Below are positions 11,681-21,630 of a stretch of 64,000 bases of DNA, in pieces (the stretch's first letter is position 1; every line of letters begins with the position of its first letter). Origin of the DNA: JAOAPG01 sp963791575 (GTDB lineage Bacteria > Acidobacteriota > Terriglobia > Terriglobales > Acidobacteriaceae); contig CAWBSY010000018.1 in NCBI GenBank assembly GCA_963791575.1, forward strand, positions 72,284-136,283, written 5' to 3'. The translations under genes were made by a program, and so were the position numbers. Below the pieces are notes generated by a model that worked only from the letters and a program-made list of their open reading frames with translations, was not told the origin of the DNA and searched no databases.

Positions 11681-13369
11681 TTACTGCAGGCTTCCTGTCG
11701 TTACGTTGGCTGTGTTACCGATTGCGTCTCCCGATACCAGAAGTTCCACTCTCCGGTTCTGCTGGCGGCCAGCAGAATTATCATTTGAGGCGACAGGCAA
11801 GGTATTGCCAAAGCCTCTTGAAGTGACCGAGTTTGTCGCGACACCTTGTTGCACCAAATAGTCGCGTACCGAGCCTGCGCGGTTCTCAGACAACTTCTGA
11901 TTCATGTCGTCTGTGCCGATACTGTCCGTGTAGCCGCCGACTTCGATGTTGAGTCCAGGGTAGGCAAGTAGAATACCGGCGACTTTCGCCAGCTTCTCGC
12001 GTGCACCCGGCTTCAACGAGTATTTTCCAGTGTCGAATAAAACATCGGACATGCTGACGATGAGTCCGCGAGCGCTATCGCGAGTTTGAAGGATTTTATT
12101 TAACTGCTCGGACAATCGTGTGCGCATCGCCGCCTTGTCCGTCTCGGCTTGTTGCGCGGCTAAGCGGGATTTCTCCGCATCAGCTTGAGCTGCAGAGAGC
12201 GCGGTTGCTGAGGCAGCCTTGCTGTCCGCCATATCGGATTGAGCTTTCGCTGTGGCAGATTGTGCATCGGCAGCGTCGTTGCGCGCCTTCGCTGCATCAG
12301 ATTCAGCCTGCGTTTTTGCAGCCTGGGCATTCGCGGTATCTGCTTGGGCCTGAGCTTTGGCGGCTTGAGCGTTGACCATATCTGCTTCAGCTTGAGCTTT
12401 GGCTGCTTGTGCCTTCACGGTGTCAGACTCGGCTTGATGCTTCTGTCGCGTCGCGTCGTCTGCTTGAGCTTGGGTTTGCGCCTGTGCATCTGCGGAAGCC
12501 TGACGCTCGTTGGCTAGACGTACATCGTCCATTTTCTTGACTGCGATCTGACGGGCGTCTTCGGCGGTTTGCACTGCCTCACGGGCAACAGCGATCAAAG
12601 GCTTTGTTGGAACGTGCTTGCTCGTGGCATATCCGTCGGCTTTGTTCATTAACTGAACAGCATGTTGATAGCTGTCGCTGGCATATGTTTCGGCTCCCTC
12701 AGACTGCGCGATACGTAAGGCATTGCGTGCTTCGAAGAATTCGAGCGGCAGCTTGGCATTCAGAACTACTGGATCGAATTTGTATCCGGTTGGAAGATAT
12801 CCGCCGCGCTCCATTAGTTCATACTTCGCATTCACTGCTTCGACCGAACCTTTAGTGTCCTTACGAATAACGTTTTCGAGCACCACCACATTGCTGGGTT
12901 GCCGCACAGCGTAATAAGGTTCTGCGGTAACGATCAGTGCGAACGCCTGGAGATCGGTGGTAACCTTCAGCTTGCTGCGGTCATTACCGCCAACCAACAC
13001 CTCGCCGAGATTAACGGCGCGGCCTTCGGGAGAAATGGCCCACAAGATATAAGTCAGATACTCATTGCCGAAAATTGCCGGTTGCTGGAGGTTGCCAAAT
13101 TCGGCTTCGATTTCAATCGCTCCCCGTTTGCTGTTCACTTCAGCTTTTCCATCTGCTGATGGCATGAGGTCTGTGCCTGCGAAATCTATCCTGGTAGCTC
13201 CGCTGCGATGCTTATAGTTGACGGCATCGGTGGTACGGCTGGTTACCATCACACGGAATGTCGGGGTCTGAGCCAGGGGCTCGAGCGCCATGTTGGTTTG
13301 GGAATTGGTTTGAGCGAATGCATTCAGGCTCAGAACGATTGCAGCAGTTAACAATAGTTTTATTTTCAA
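11681..13369 (-). CDS. OmpA-family protein with Ala-rich coiled coil
   Basis: 562 residues. TTG start at 13369 with AAGGAG 5 nt upstream. Signal peptide at residues 1-20 (LLLTAAIVLSLNAFA). A beta-rich N-domain (40-210) precedes an Ala/Gln-rich helix, residues about 230-420, built of imperfect AQAAKAQAEADMVN-type repeats, presumably a long coiled coil. The C-terminal OmpA domain has DVLFDTGKYSLKPGAREKL, VGGYTDSIGTDDMNQKLSENRA and RGFGNTLPVASN..GRQQNRRVEL, including the Asp and Arg that contact diaminopimelate. It likely anchors the envelope to peptidoglycan, the coiled coil acting as spacer. Single-gene unit. Confidence 0.9.
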   Translation of the reverse strand: MKIKLLLTAAIVLSLNAFAQTNSQTNMALEPLAQTPTFRVMVTSRTTDAVNYKHRSGATRIDFAGTDLMPSADGKAEVNSKRGAIEIEAEFGNLQQPAIFGNEYLTYILWAISPEGRAVNLGEVLVGGNDRSKLKVTTDLQAFALIVTAEPYYAVRQPSNVVVLENVIRKDTKGSVEAVNAKYELMERGGYLPTGYKFDPVVLNAKLPLEFFEARNALRIAQSEGAETYASDSYQHAVQLMNKADGYATSKHVPTKPLIAVAREAVQTAEDARQIAVKKMDDVRLANERQASADAQAQTQAQADDATRQKHQAESDTVKAQAAKAQAEADMVNAQAAKAQAQADTANAQAAKTQAESDAAKARNDAADAQSATAKAQSDMADSKAASATALSAAQADAEKSRLAAQQAETDKAAMRTRLSEQLNKILQTRDSARGLIVSMSDVLFDTGKYSLKPGAREKLAKVAGILLAYPGLNIEVGGYTDSIGTDDMNQKLSENRAGSVRDYLVQQGVATNSVTSRGFGNTLPVASNDNSAGRQQNRRVELLVSGDAIGNTANVTTGSLQ

Positions 13370-13717
13370 TCTATCTCCTTGGCAGATATCTGCCGTGTTG
13401 CGATCTCAAGTTTTTCAGGGACGAATCTTGTCCGCCTCAGGGTTGGAAGGCGTACGCACCGATCAAAAGTGCCGACTGGGCTGGATGTGGTCGCTTTCCT
13501 CTTATGGTGATCAGGGCCGGACACAGCGACCTAAATGAGAGTACGAATCAGCGTTCGTAGTTCTGTATACACACTCAGGAGAATTAAGAATGACAGGTGT
13601 TAGTAATTGCGTCTGAGCAAGATAGCTCACTTTGCGTGAGATTAAAATCGTTGCATCCGATGAGTAACTGGTCAAAATTGACCATCTTGCTAACCAAGGT
13701 ACGCGGCATTATGCATC
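13370..13717. other. Intergenic region upstream of the OmpA-family gene
   Basis: Apart from the OmpA-gene ribosome binding site at its left end, I see no gene, RNA or clear repeat here. It separates divergent genes and presumably holds promoters for both. Confidence 0.4.
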
Positions 13718-13858
13718 ATGAGACTCAAGCAAGAACAAGCGCTAACGGTTCGTTGTCCTACTTGTGGCGCGAAGCCGGGAGAAAAGTGTGAGCTAAGTAC
13801 CGGATTGCCCCGGACGGATCCGCACCGAGATCGGCGACTGGCTGCATCAGGAGAGTAA
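13718..13858 (+). CDS. Small CxxC/H zinc-finger-like protein
   Basis: 46 residues from ATG 13718. The body reads VRCPTCGAKPGEKCEL, then a tail with PRTDPHRDRR. The C-x2-C-x7-C...H-x2-R arrangement matches small zinc-finger proteins and phage DNA-binding modules of the CxxCGAxxGxxC type. No neighbour shares its strand closely. It may bind DNA or RNA; function is not shown by context. Confidence 0.55.
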   Translation: MRLKQEQALTVRCPTCGAKPGEKCELSTGLPRTDPHRDRRLAASGE

Positions 13859-14004
13859 CTCCAGAGCCACGCCGAAGTGGTCTCCATCAGATGACTGGAT
13901 ATAGCCTGCATTTGTAGGCCCGCTGATACTCGTAATATTGGCCATCCCCGAGCTTGTCACGAATTATGCCAATTCTTCCTCCAATAAGACTATAATTAGC
14001 GCCG

Positions 14005-14682
14005 ATGAGTTCTGCTCCCGCGCTGAAAAAGAGTCGCGAGTTCAACCCCAAAACTTTCCTTGCGACAATTGGCGATGGTAGAAAGAGCCTGACTCTTTCC
14101 AAAAAACAAGGAATATTCACGCAAGGAGACGCTGCTGACGCGGTGTTTTACATCCAGAAAGGCAAAGTAAAACTCACCGTGGTCTCTAAGACCGGTAAAG
14201 AAGCGACTATCGGCATATTGAATGAGAGCAATTTTTTTGGCGAAGGCGCTTTAGCCGGACAGTCCTTGCGTATGGGATCGGCGGCCGCGATGACCGATTG
14301 CGAGATTCTGCGAATTGATAAGAAAGCCATGATGGAAGCGCTTCACCGGGAACACGCGTTTTCCGATATGTTTGTGGCGTATTTGCTGGCGCGCAACATC
14401 CGTTATGAAGAAGATTTGGTGGATCAGCTATTTAATTCCAGCGAGAAAAGATTAGCTCGCGTCCTTCTGTTGCTGGCTCATTTTGGCAAGGAAGGCGTGC
14501 CCGAAACCGTGGTTCCAAAAGTTAGTCAGGAAACCCTGGCGGAAATGGTTGGGACCACGCGTTCACGCGTAAGTTTTTTCATGAATAGATTCAGGAAGCT
14601 GGGCTTCATTCACTACGCGGGCGGTATAGAAGGCGGGCTACAAGTTCACAGTTCACTCCTTAATGTGGTTCTGCACGATTAG
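14005..14682 (+). CDS. Crp/Fnr family transcriptional regulator
   Basis: 225 residues. The N-terminal cyclic-nucleotide-binding-like jelly roll (residues 25-145) has GIFTQGDAADAVFYIQKGKVKL and the FFGEGALAGQSLRMGSAAA phosphate-cassette region. The central dimerisation helix is followed by a winged HTH with VSQETLAEMVGTTRSRVSFFMNRFRKLGFI. The cassette lacks a clean RTA(S/T)-type cAMP pocket and there is no N-terminal Cys cluster, so it is neither a clear Crp nor Fnr. It probably senses another small ligand. Transcribed alone. Confidence 0.9.
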   Translation: MSSAPALKKSREFNPKTFLATIGDGRKSLTLSKKQGIFTQGDAADAVFYIQKGKVKLTVVSKTGKEATIGILNESNFFGEGALAGQSLRMGSAAAMTDCEILRIDKKAMMEALHREHAFSDMFVAYLLARNIRYEEDLVDQLFNSSEKRLARVLLLLAHFGKEGVPETVVPKVSQETLAEMVGTTRSRVSFFMNRFRKLGFIHYAGGIEGGLQVHSSLLNVVLHD

Positions 14683-14789
14683 CGATTCGTGCTGGCCCCG
14701 GCGTTTCCCTGGGCATTTTTACGATCCCACCCGAAGGTTGTGCATCTCTTGCCCCAGATCTTCCGGCCTTAAGAGACTACAATGAAGAT

Positions 14790-14993
14790 GTGAGATATTA
14801 CACAACCAAAACGTTGAACGGCAGCACCACGTTCAAATGCACATTTTGTGAGCATACGGTCACGACACTCAACTTCAACAGTACAAACGGAAACCGCCGC
14901 ACGCAGGCCGCAGCCATGATTAATCAGCATGCAGCGTCGGTGCATGTGCGGACGCCGTTGCCGATTAAAATCGGCGGTCGTGGTGCGCTCTGA
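14790..14993 (+). CDS. Small C2H2-like protein
   Basis: 67 residues from GTG 14790. FKCTFCEHTVTTLNF...NQHAASVH forms a C-x2-C...H-x4-H pattern that could coordinate zinc. No clear ribosome binding site and no family assignment. Between the Crp/Fnr regulator and the histidine kinase; the link is unclear. Confidence 0.45.
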   Translation: MRYYTTKTLNGSTTFKCTFCEHTVTTLNFNSTNGNRRTQAAAMINQHAASVHVRTPLPIKIGGRGAL

Positions 14994-15175
14994 AATCCTT
15001 CTAATGACGCCATGCGGTAACGTAAATTTAAAACCACCATACTTTTAGGCTAGATCACAAGTTTGCTTCCACGACACTCTTTTCTCTCATAGTGCACTTT
15101 TGACCAGACACACAGCAACTCTGGATGAGATAGTCCCATTACTCCGAGATTATCTACATTTCGGGGTGAAAACTT

Positions 15176-15985
15176 ATGATGTCAAATAATGGAAGCGGAA
15201 AGCTTCGTGCAGCCGGTAAATCACAACTCGCCTTAAAAAAAAGTCAACTGCTAAAGCAGACTGAACAGCTCAATGAAGCCAATAAGAGTTTGCGCGAGCT
15301 GACCGCGCGTCTACTTCAGATACAGGACGAGGAGCGAAGACGCATCGCTCGCGACTTGCATGACAGCATCGGACAGATGCTTGCGGCACAGGGCATGTAC
15401 CTATTTTCCGTAGTTGCGGAATCGAACAATTTAAGTCCTTCCGCCGCCAAAGCACTTACAGACAGCACAGACCTGATTGTGAAGATGTCGAACGAACTCC
15501 GGACAATTTCCCACCTGCTTCATCCGCCCTTGCTGGACGAGGCGGGATTGTCGTCGGCTCTGCGTTTGTATACGGAGGGTTTTGCGGAACGCAGCAAAAT
15601 CAATGTGAATCTGGAGTTGAATCCTAATCTGGGGCGGCTATCAGACGAGTTCGAAATCGCGATCTTCCGTATTGTGCAGGAATGCCTTACGAACATTCAT
15701 CGCCATTCCGAAAGCCCGACAGCAAGCATTCGCCTCGACGTTTCCTCCGAGGAAATCACGCTCGAAATTAAAGATGAGGGGAAGGGAATACCTCATAAGA
15801 AACGATTGAGGGCGGCTGCGGGACGCACGCATGGAGTCGGCATTCGGGGAATGCGGGAGAGAATTCTACAACTCGGTGGAAACGTGGAGATCAACTCCAA
15901 TGGGCGCGGGACGGCTGTGATTGCCAGGCTTCCAGTAGCGAGAACCTATTTTCCCCAGACGGGAATCATCTCGGCGGAATTGTAA
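15176..15985 (+). CDS. NarX/DegS-type histidine kinase
   Basis: 269 residues, cytosolic. Residues 15-50 form a coiled coil (LKKSQLLKQTEQLNEANKSL). The HisKA_3 dimerisation domain has the phospho-acceptor in RRRIARDLHDSIGQ. The HATPase_c domain has IVQECLTNIHRHSESP (N-box), DEGKGIP (G1) and GVGIRGMRERILQLGG (G2). No sensor domain or transmembrane helix, so input must come from a partner. No response regulator is adjacent, so it is an orphan kinase expected to act on a NarL-type regulator elsewhere. Confidence 0.9.
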   Translation: MMSNNGSGKLRAAGKSQLALKKSQLLKQTEQLNEANKSLRELTARLLQIQDEERRRIARDLHDSIGQMLAAQGMYLFSVVAESNNLSPSAAKALTDSTDLIVKMSNELRTISHLLHPPLLDEAGLSSALRLYTEGFAERSKINVNLELNPNLGRLSDEFEIAIFRIVQECLTNIHRHSESPTASIRLDVSSEEITLEIKDEGKGIPHKKRLRAAAGRTHGVGIRGMRERILQLGGNVEINSNGRGTAVIARLPVARTYFPQTGIISAEL

Positions 15986-16044
15986 AAGAATTTCGCAAAA
16001 GTTCGCGAGGGATCTGCGAGCCAAACCCTAAGTTACTTTGAAGG

Positions 16045-16242
16045 TTAAGCTGGTCTGAGCCATTTGCTGCACTCCAGGCAACGTGTCTTGGATCGCGATG
16101 TGATTAACCCGCAGAAAGGGCACATCTGCTGCGATCCCAAATCGTCGGTGCCCATATTATTCTTGAGTTTTCGAAATGAGTTAGTTACGAATCCGAGAAT
16201 TCTATGGACCCTGACGACAAACCGAGGTAAGAGGGGATTCAT
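16045..16242 (-). CDS. Small zinc-ribbon protein
   Basis: Up to 65 residues. The conserved part is the last 36, starting at an internal Met (MGTDDLGSQQ) and containing CPFCGLITSRSKTRCLECSKWL, a C-x2-C...C-x2-C zinc ribbon. The upstream 29 residues may not be translated. Function unknown. Confidence 0.45.
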   Translation of the reverse strand: MNPLLPRFVVRVHRILGFVTNSFRKLKNNMGTDDLGSQQMCPFCGLITSRSKTRCLECSKWLRPA

Positions 16243-16342
16243 GGCTGAAACTCCGATTCCTCACGATGACATAGCCATGCCCAGCGATTCTGTGCAGGAT
16301 TGCTCACAATACACAATCGCCGTCGCTAGATCGAGAATTTAA

Positions 16343-16579
16343 TTACGCAGCTTCTTTCGCCGCCAGGGTCTGCACTCGATTACGGCGCTCCGATGGCGAT
16401 CCCACAATCTTCATTTCTTTCCAGTCATACGCCAGCTCTTTGCCGCAGTCCAAGCACACGACATAGGTTCCCGTCAGCGCTGCTGCAGTGTTTCGGCGAA
16501 CTCCTGCGCGGACCGTCATAGGAAAGCTGAAGCGGTTATGCCAGCATCCGAAGAAGACGTCAAACAATTTTCCAATCAT
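16343..16579 (-). CDS. Small conserved protein with CxxC motif
   Basis: 78 residues. VVCLDCGKELAYDWKEMKIV contains one C-x2-C pair followed by an aromatic/acidic motif that recurs in short acidobacterial proteins. It has no signal peptide and no catalytic motif. It may be a metal-binding or protein-interaction module. Function unknown. Confidence 0.55.
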   Translation of the reverse strand: MIGKLFDVFFGCWHNRFSFPMTVRAGVRRNTAAALTGTYVVCLDCGKELAYDWKEMKIVGSPSERRNRVQTLAAKEAA

Positions 16580-16775
16580 GTTGCTACCTCCCCACAGGCG
16601 GCGATACTCCCGCCTCTGCTCAGAACCCTGTGAATCTGAAAACGATCACCTTCTACTTAGATTCAACTCTGGATTAAAGGGTTCGATTTAGGTGGGCGAG
16701 TATTTGGTAATACGCAATTTCCCGTACCGGGAAAATGCGTATCAGCGGCAAATACAAATAGGAAAATGGAGCTAG

Positions 16776-17033
16776 CTAGATTTTTTCCGAACTCGGCTTC
16801 TTGTGTCCCTGACACTTCGAAACAATCGCTGAGCGAAGCCGAGTGCGGAGGTCGTCAGGAAGTTCGTAGAGTTTGGAATCGCGGTATATTTCGATGGTCT
16901 TCTTGGTGGTATCGCAGACAACGTAGCAGTTGTGGCACCAGGATAAGTGACCTTCTAGTTCAGTTTTTGTACGGTCGTCAATGACGCCGTCCAGGTAATT
17001 GGTTAGCTCTTGCAGAAATTCAGAGCATTTCAC
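16776..17033 (-). CDS. ZAS-type anti-sigma factor
   Basis: 85 residues with the zinc-associated anti-sigma motif H-x3-C-x2-C (HLSWCHNC) after an N-terminal Cys (MKCSEFLQELTNYLDG). There is no transmembrane segment, so it is a soluble, possibly redox-responsive anti-sigma factor. The ATG overlaps the end of the upstream ECF sigma gene by 4 nt, the usual sign of a co-translated sigma/anti-sigma pair. Confidence 0.88.
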   Translation of the reverse strand: MKCSEFLQELTNYLDGVIDDRTKTELEGHLSWCHNCYVVCDTTKKTIEIYRDSKLYELPDDLRTRLRSAIVSKCQGHKKPSSEKI

Positions 17034-17686
17034 TGGTCACCATCTCCGGGTTCAAATGTTGGTTTTGCATCAGCGCTTCCACGTTTCTGAAAAAACCGGC
17101 TCAATCTCTCTCGCAATTGCAACCGGGCTCGCAACAGTCTCGACTTCACCGCCGGAATGCTCAACTCAAGAGCGTCCGCGGTTTCTTCAGTTGAAAGACC
17201 TTCCACATCCCGCAGGACAAAAACCGTCCTGAAACTCGCGGGCAAGCCTTGTATCGTGCGGGTCAAAATTTCCCGCAACTCAGCCTGATTATATTGCTGC
17301 TCTGGATTGGGGCTCCAATCCGCGACTTCTCGCGGCAGCGAATCTTCTTCTGTTTTTACATCCTCATCGAGCGAGACCGTGCGTTCAGGCCGGCGGCGAC
17401 GCAACTTCATCAACGCTTCGTTGACGGCGATGCGTACTAACCACGTGTAAAACTTCGACTGACCCTGAAACTGCTTCAGATTGTTGTAGGCCTTGAGGAA
17501 CGCGTCTTGCACAACGTCTTCCGCATCTTCGCGGTTTTGCGTTATGTGTTGCGCAATACGAAATACGTTCCGGTCGTATCGTTTGACAAGTTCTTCGAAC
17601 GATCCGACATCGCCTTCCTTGGCCGCCTGAACCAGTGCCAGCTCGTCGCTAACCGGCTCACTTACTTTTGGTTGGATGGTACTCAT
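17030..17686 (-). CDS. ECF-type sigma factor
   Basis: 218 residues, RpoE-like. Region 2 has EELVKRYDRNVFRIAQHITQNREDAEDVVQDAF and YTWLVRIAVNEALMKLRRRR. Region 4 has LPASFRTVFVLRDVEGLSTEETADALELSIPAVKSRLLRARL. A short acidic C-tail follows. It directs RNA polymerase to stress promoters and is presumably inhibited by the adjoining ZAS protein at 16776-17033. I could not identify an autoregulated -35 'GGAAC'-type promoter upstream. Confidence 0.92.
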   Translation of the reverse strand: MSTIQPKVSEPVSDELALVQAAKEGDVGSFEELVKRYDRNVFRIAQHITQNREDAEDVVQDAFLKAYNNLKQFQGQSKFYTWLVRIAVNEALMKLRRRRPERTVSLDEDVKTEEDSLPREVADWSPNPEQQYNQAELREILTRTIQGLPASFRTVFVLRDVEGLSTEETADALELSIPAVKSRLLRARLQLRERLSRFFQKRGSADAKPTFEPGDGDQ

Positions 17687-17938
17687 TGTTCCTTCGATGC
17701 AACTATTTTTGGGGATTCGCTGGCCAGGCCAAGTTATTATTTTACTTGGTAACCCCGGCTGGTGCGGTAACTCTTTTAACGTATCTTTGACGTATCCACG
17801 CTCGCCAAGTTTGAGTTAAATTCAAATTATTGGGAGCCGCAGTAGATCAGGTCCTATCGTGACCGGCGTGATCCGTGGAAGTCATCTTATAATCAGTACT
17901 TAGCCGAGTGCTAGCAGAATACATTTTGCAGGTGGGAC

Positions 17939-19095
17939 GTGCAGGGAAGCATGCCAGACCGTAATTGGGTGGAGCAAATCGTCGAGAAGGCAGTATCGCG
18001 AATACTCGAAAGTCACCTGCCACAGTTGCGGAAAGACCTTATTGAAGGAGTGCTAGAAGAGCTTCGGCCAGCCTTGGAAAGCGCTGCTACTCAGCCAGTT
18101 AGCCCAAACGACGCTAATCCGGAAGCCTCTGCCGACCTGCTGAAGGCAATCTCCTCGATCCACGCGGGCACCAATCAGAAAGAGATTCTTCGCGCCCTCC
18201 TCGACAGCACGGTTCATTACAGCGGCCGCTCGGCACTGTTCGTGATCAAGTCGGGACTTGCGACTGGATGGCAGGCGCGAGGGTTCTCGAATAGCGACGA
18301 CATAAAAGATTTTGCACTCGATGTGACCGGCGGTCTCAGTGCCCAAGCTTTGCAGTCGCGAGCCGCCTCAAGAGGGATGGCTGATCAAGTCGATCCCGCG
18401 TTCGTCTCACACTTCGGGGCATCGAAGGATGGCCGGGTGTTGATCCTGCCATTGCTCCTAAAAGACAAGATTGCGGCTCTGGTCTACACAGACGCTGGAA
18501 ATGACGAGAACGGGAGCATCGACACCAACGCGCTCGAAATCCTGGTTACCGCGACAGGTGCATGGCTGGAAGTAGCCTCGCTGCGTAAGCAGACACAAAA
18601 AGATGGCTTGGCGGATTCAGCAGGCGAGAGATTCGACGCTGCACCAGCCATGCAAGCAGCGCCTTCTTTTTCGGATCCATTCGCCTCACACGCTCCCATG
18701 CACACTGCTCCGAAAGCATCTCGGCGGCAACCATGGAGACTGCATCCGCCGTGGCCGAGCATGCCCCGGCAGCAATGGCGGCAGCCGCTCCATCGTCCGC
18801 TCCTGTAGCCCCGCAGATGTCGCCTGACGACAGTGATACTCACCGGAAGGCGCAGCGTTTCGCGCGGCTGCTTTCGGACGAGATCAAACTTTATAACCAG
18901 GCGAAAGTGGCAGAAGGCCGGAAAAATCGGGACTTGTATGATCGCCTGAAGGAAGACATCGATAAAAGCCGGGGGACGTATCACAAGCGCTATGGAAACA
19001 CTGTGGCCGCGAGTTCGGATTATTTCAATCAAGAGCTGGTCCGTAGCCTGGCCGAAGACGATGTTTCGCTTATGGGTCCAAATTTTCGAACTTAA
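17939..19095 (+). CDS. GAF-like domain protein with conserved C-terminal block (one frameshift near 18735)
   Basis: About 385 residues; start at GTG 17939 or ATG 17951 (MPDRNWVEQ). An N-terminal amphipathic helix precedes a GAF-like region, residues 60-215 (LLKAISSIHAGTNQKEILRALLDSTVHYSGRSALFVIK ... GRVLILPLLLKDKIAALVYTD, no gap implied). A Pro/Ala-rich linker follows. The frame then switches near 18735. The last 80 residues (DEIKLYNQAKVAEGRKNRDLYDRLKEDI) are a block I associate with acidobacterial proteins. It could be a signalling scaffold; no catalytic motif is visible. It lies 37 nt before the transglycosylase gene and may be cotranscribed. Confidence 0.65.
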
Positions 19096-19132
19096 ACTTG
19101 CATCAAACTGATTAGGTAGTACTCTGAATTAG

Positions 19133-21511
19133 TTGAATAACGTGGTTGCTCATCTTCGCCGAATCCTCTCAGGCCGAAAACTTTTAACTCTGGTCGCGAT
19201 TGTTGCGTCTGGCTTTTCTGCGTTGGCTACTCTGGCCGCTGCACAGTCTGCCACGGATGCTGCCGGGTCGACTACCACCCAATCCACTGCAACTAAGCCT
19301 AAAAATCAAGCGACAAAGAAACCTGCTGCAAAGAGCGCGAAGAAGAAGACTTCCGCCACGGCCCGCAAAACTACCGCGCGAAAGAGAGTCGCTCGCAACT
19401 CTCCGCGATTACGCCGCATGAGGCAGGCATTCGTCGCTTCCAGCAGTTTGAAGCCGATGTCGCGTCAATTGCTGCAGGACCGCACTCCGGCCGCCTATGC
19501 GGGGGTACAGGCTTATGCAGTTCGGCACACCAGAGAGGATGCTGGCGCCCTTGCGTGGCTGGTACTGGGCTATGCGCATGTAGTCGACCACGACTATCAG
19601 AAAGCAATCGATCCGTTGAATCGGGCGAAACTGCACGCCGGAGATTTAGGCGACTACGTCAATTACTATCTCGCGACTTCCTATCTACAAATAGGGCGAA
19701 CCTCCGAGGCGATCGCAGTTCTGAGTGAATTCGATAAGACTTATCCCGAGTCACTTTTGATCCGCGATGCACACGTGCTGTATGCAAATGCTTTATTAAC
19801 CGATAACCGGGCGCCGGAAGCAATCGCGATTCTGGAAAAAGATCGTCAACCCACCCGTTCAGATCTTGAATTCGAACTGGGACGCGCCTATGCCGCCGCG
19901 GGTCAACTGGAAAAAGCCACGACAATCTTCCGCAACCTCTACTTCACAATGCCGCTCAGCGCGGAAGCAAACCAAGCTGAAGGCGAACTTCATAAACTGG
20001 CCGGAGCATCTCCTATCGCTGCCAACATAAACGAACGCCGCACTCGTGCTGATCTGCTAATGAAGGGCAAGCGCTTCAGTGAGGCAGCCGACGAGTATCG
20101 CAATTTGCTCGATAGCCTGAGCCCCGGTGATCGTCCCGCAATTCAGCTTCAAATGGCAAAAGCTCTGCGTGAGGCGGGACGTAACAAAGAAGCCAAGCAG
20201 ACGCTCGACTCTCTTCCAAGCCTTACTCCCGAGCTAAATGCTGAGCGCCTATTTAATCTCGGCGAAATGTCACGCGCCGCGAACGATGATGACAGTTTTC
20301 TGAAATATCTCGACCAGATCCGGCAAGTCTCTCCCACTAGCCCGTTGCTCGAACAGGCTTTGCTTTCGGCTGGCAACATCTACTTACTGCGAAAAGACTA
20401 CGACCACGCCATCGATTCTTATCGTGAAACGCAGCAGCGATTTCCTCAAGGCGCCCGCGCTCCCTATGCGCATTGGAAAGTTGCTTGGCTGAGTTTGCGG
20501 CAAGGACGAAACAAAGAAGCCGAAGCCGGATTCGAGCAGCAGATCGCCCTTTATCCTGATTCGAATGAAGTTCCGGCTGCCCTCTATTGGCGCGGGCGCT
20601 TGGCAGTAGAAGATAACGACCTGCCGATGGCAGCAGCTTACTTCCAGAAAATCTCTTCACGTTTCCGCAATTATTATTACGGCGAACTGGCAAGGCAAGA
20701 CCTTAAGAAAATCAAGCTCGACGGTGATCCGCCGCATTACGCGTTGTTTGATCGCGTGACTCCCATCAGCTCCGATCCCAAAGGATTAGAAGATGAACTG
20801 CCCGCCGACAATCTGCGCGTACAGAAAGCTCATTTGCTGGAGAACGGCGGCTTAATGGATTTTGCCGTCCGTGAGCTGCGGGCAGCGGCGGAGGATGAAA
20901 AAGGGAACTGGCTTGCCCCGGAAACCGCAAGAATGTATCAGGATGCCGGGCGTTATGACATTGCTTTAGAAGTGCTCAAGCGCGCCGTGCCGAATTATTT
21001 CGCAGTCGATGTCCCCAGCCTTCCTCGATCCTACTGGGAAGCCTTGTTTCCTAAGCCGTATTGGTTTGACCTTAAGAGATTCTCGTCTACCAATGCGCTT
21101 GATCCATATCTTGTAGCTTCTCTGATTCGGCAAGAGTCGGAATTCAATCCGAATGCTGTTTCTAGGGCGAATGCTTTGGGACTTATGCAGCTGTTGCCTA
21201 AGGTGGGTAAAACAGTCGCCAAACAACAAAAGCTGAAGCATTTTTCCGCTACTCAGTTATTTCAGCCTGGCATCAATTTGCAGCTGGGCACAAAATATTT
21301 CCGTTCCATGGTCGATCAATTTGGATCCTTCGAATATGCCCTCGCCGCCTATAACGCAGGAACGAATCGAGTGCAGGACTGGCTGGGACAAGGCAAGTAT
21401 CGCGATCCACAAGAGTTTGTCGAATCCATTCCTTTCACAGAGACGCGCGAGTACGTGGAAGCAATTCTTCGCAATGCGAACGTCTACCGGCAGCTTTACG
21501 GAACGCCATAA
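19133..21511 (+). CDS. Soluble lytic murein transglycosylase with TPR-type superhelix
   Basis: 792 residues, TTG start. The signal peptide (residues 18-37) is followed by a Lys/Ala/Thr-rich, probably disordered linker. About 500 residues of TPR-like helical repeats come next (DYQKAIDPLNRAK, KDYDHAIDSYRETQQRFP). The C-terminal SLT domain has SLIRQESEFNPNAVSRANALGLMQL with catalytic Glu, and YALAAYNAGTNRVQDWL. It cleaves the MurNAc-GlcNAc bond of peptidoglycan to give 1,6-anhydro ends, in the periplasm. The layout resembles Slt70, with the repeats forming the superhelical ring. Confidence 0.92.
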   Translation: MNNVVAHLRRILSGRKLLTLVAIVASGFSALATLAAAQSATDAAGSTTTQSTATKPKNQATKKPAAKSAKKKTSATARKTTARKRVARNSPRLRRMRQAFVASSSLKPMSRQLLQDRTPAAYAGVQAYAVRHTREDAGALAWLVLGYAHVVDHDYQKAIDPLNRAKLHAGDLGDYVNYYLATSYLQIGRTSEAIAVLSEFDKTYPESLLIRDAHVLYANALLTDNRAPEAIAILEKDRQPTRSDLEFELGRAYAAAGQLEKATTIFRNLYFTMPLSAEANQAEGELHKLAGASPIAANINERRTRADLLMKGKRFSEAADEYRNLLDSLSPGDRPAIQLQMAKALREAGRNKEAKQTLDSLPSLTPELNAERLFNLGEMSRAANDDDSFLKYLDQIRQVSPTSPLLEQALLSAGNIYLLRKDYDHAIDSYRETQQRFPQGARAPYAHWKVAWLSLRQGRNKEAEAGFEQQIALYPDSNEVPAALYWRGRLAVEDNDLPMAAAYFQKISSRFRNYYYGELARQDLKKIKLDGDPPHYALFDRVTPISSDPKGLEDELPADNLRVQKAHLLENGGLMDFAVRELRAAAEDEKGNWLAPETARMYQDAGRYDIALEVLKRAVPNYFAVDVPSLPRSYWEALFPKPYWFDLKRFSSTNALDPYLVASLIRQESEFNPNAVSRANALGLMQLLPKVGKTVAKQQKLKHFSATQLFQPGINLQLGTKYFRSMVDQFGSFEYALAAYNAGTNRVQDWLGQGKYRDPQEFVESIPFTETREYVEAILRNANVYRQLYGTP

Positions 21512-21630
21512 GTGACCCGTCTCATCCTGCGAAACAATTTCTTTTTATCGGGGATAGAGTCGTTATTGGGGAACAAAGGTGCTGAAATTCCTGTGTGTAC
21601 CTTACGTCCATATTGGTTTAGGATTTTGTT

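Noticed and set aside
11681..13369. Ala/Gln-rich tandem repeats as a possible non-coding repeat array
   Set aside because: They keep one reading frame inside an otherwise normal OmpA-family gene and form a plausible coiled coil; protein repeat, not CRISPR or satellite.
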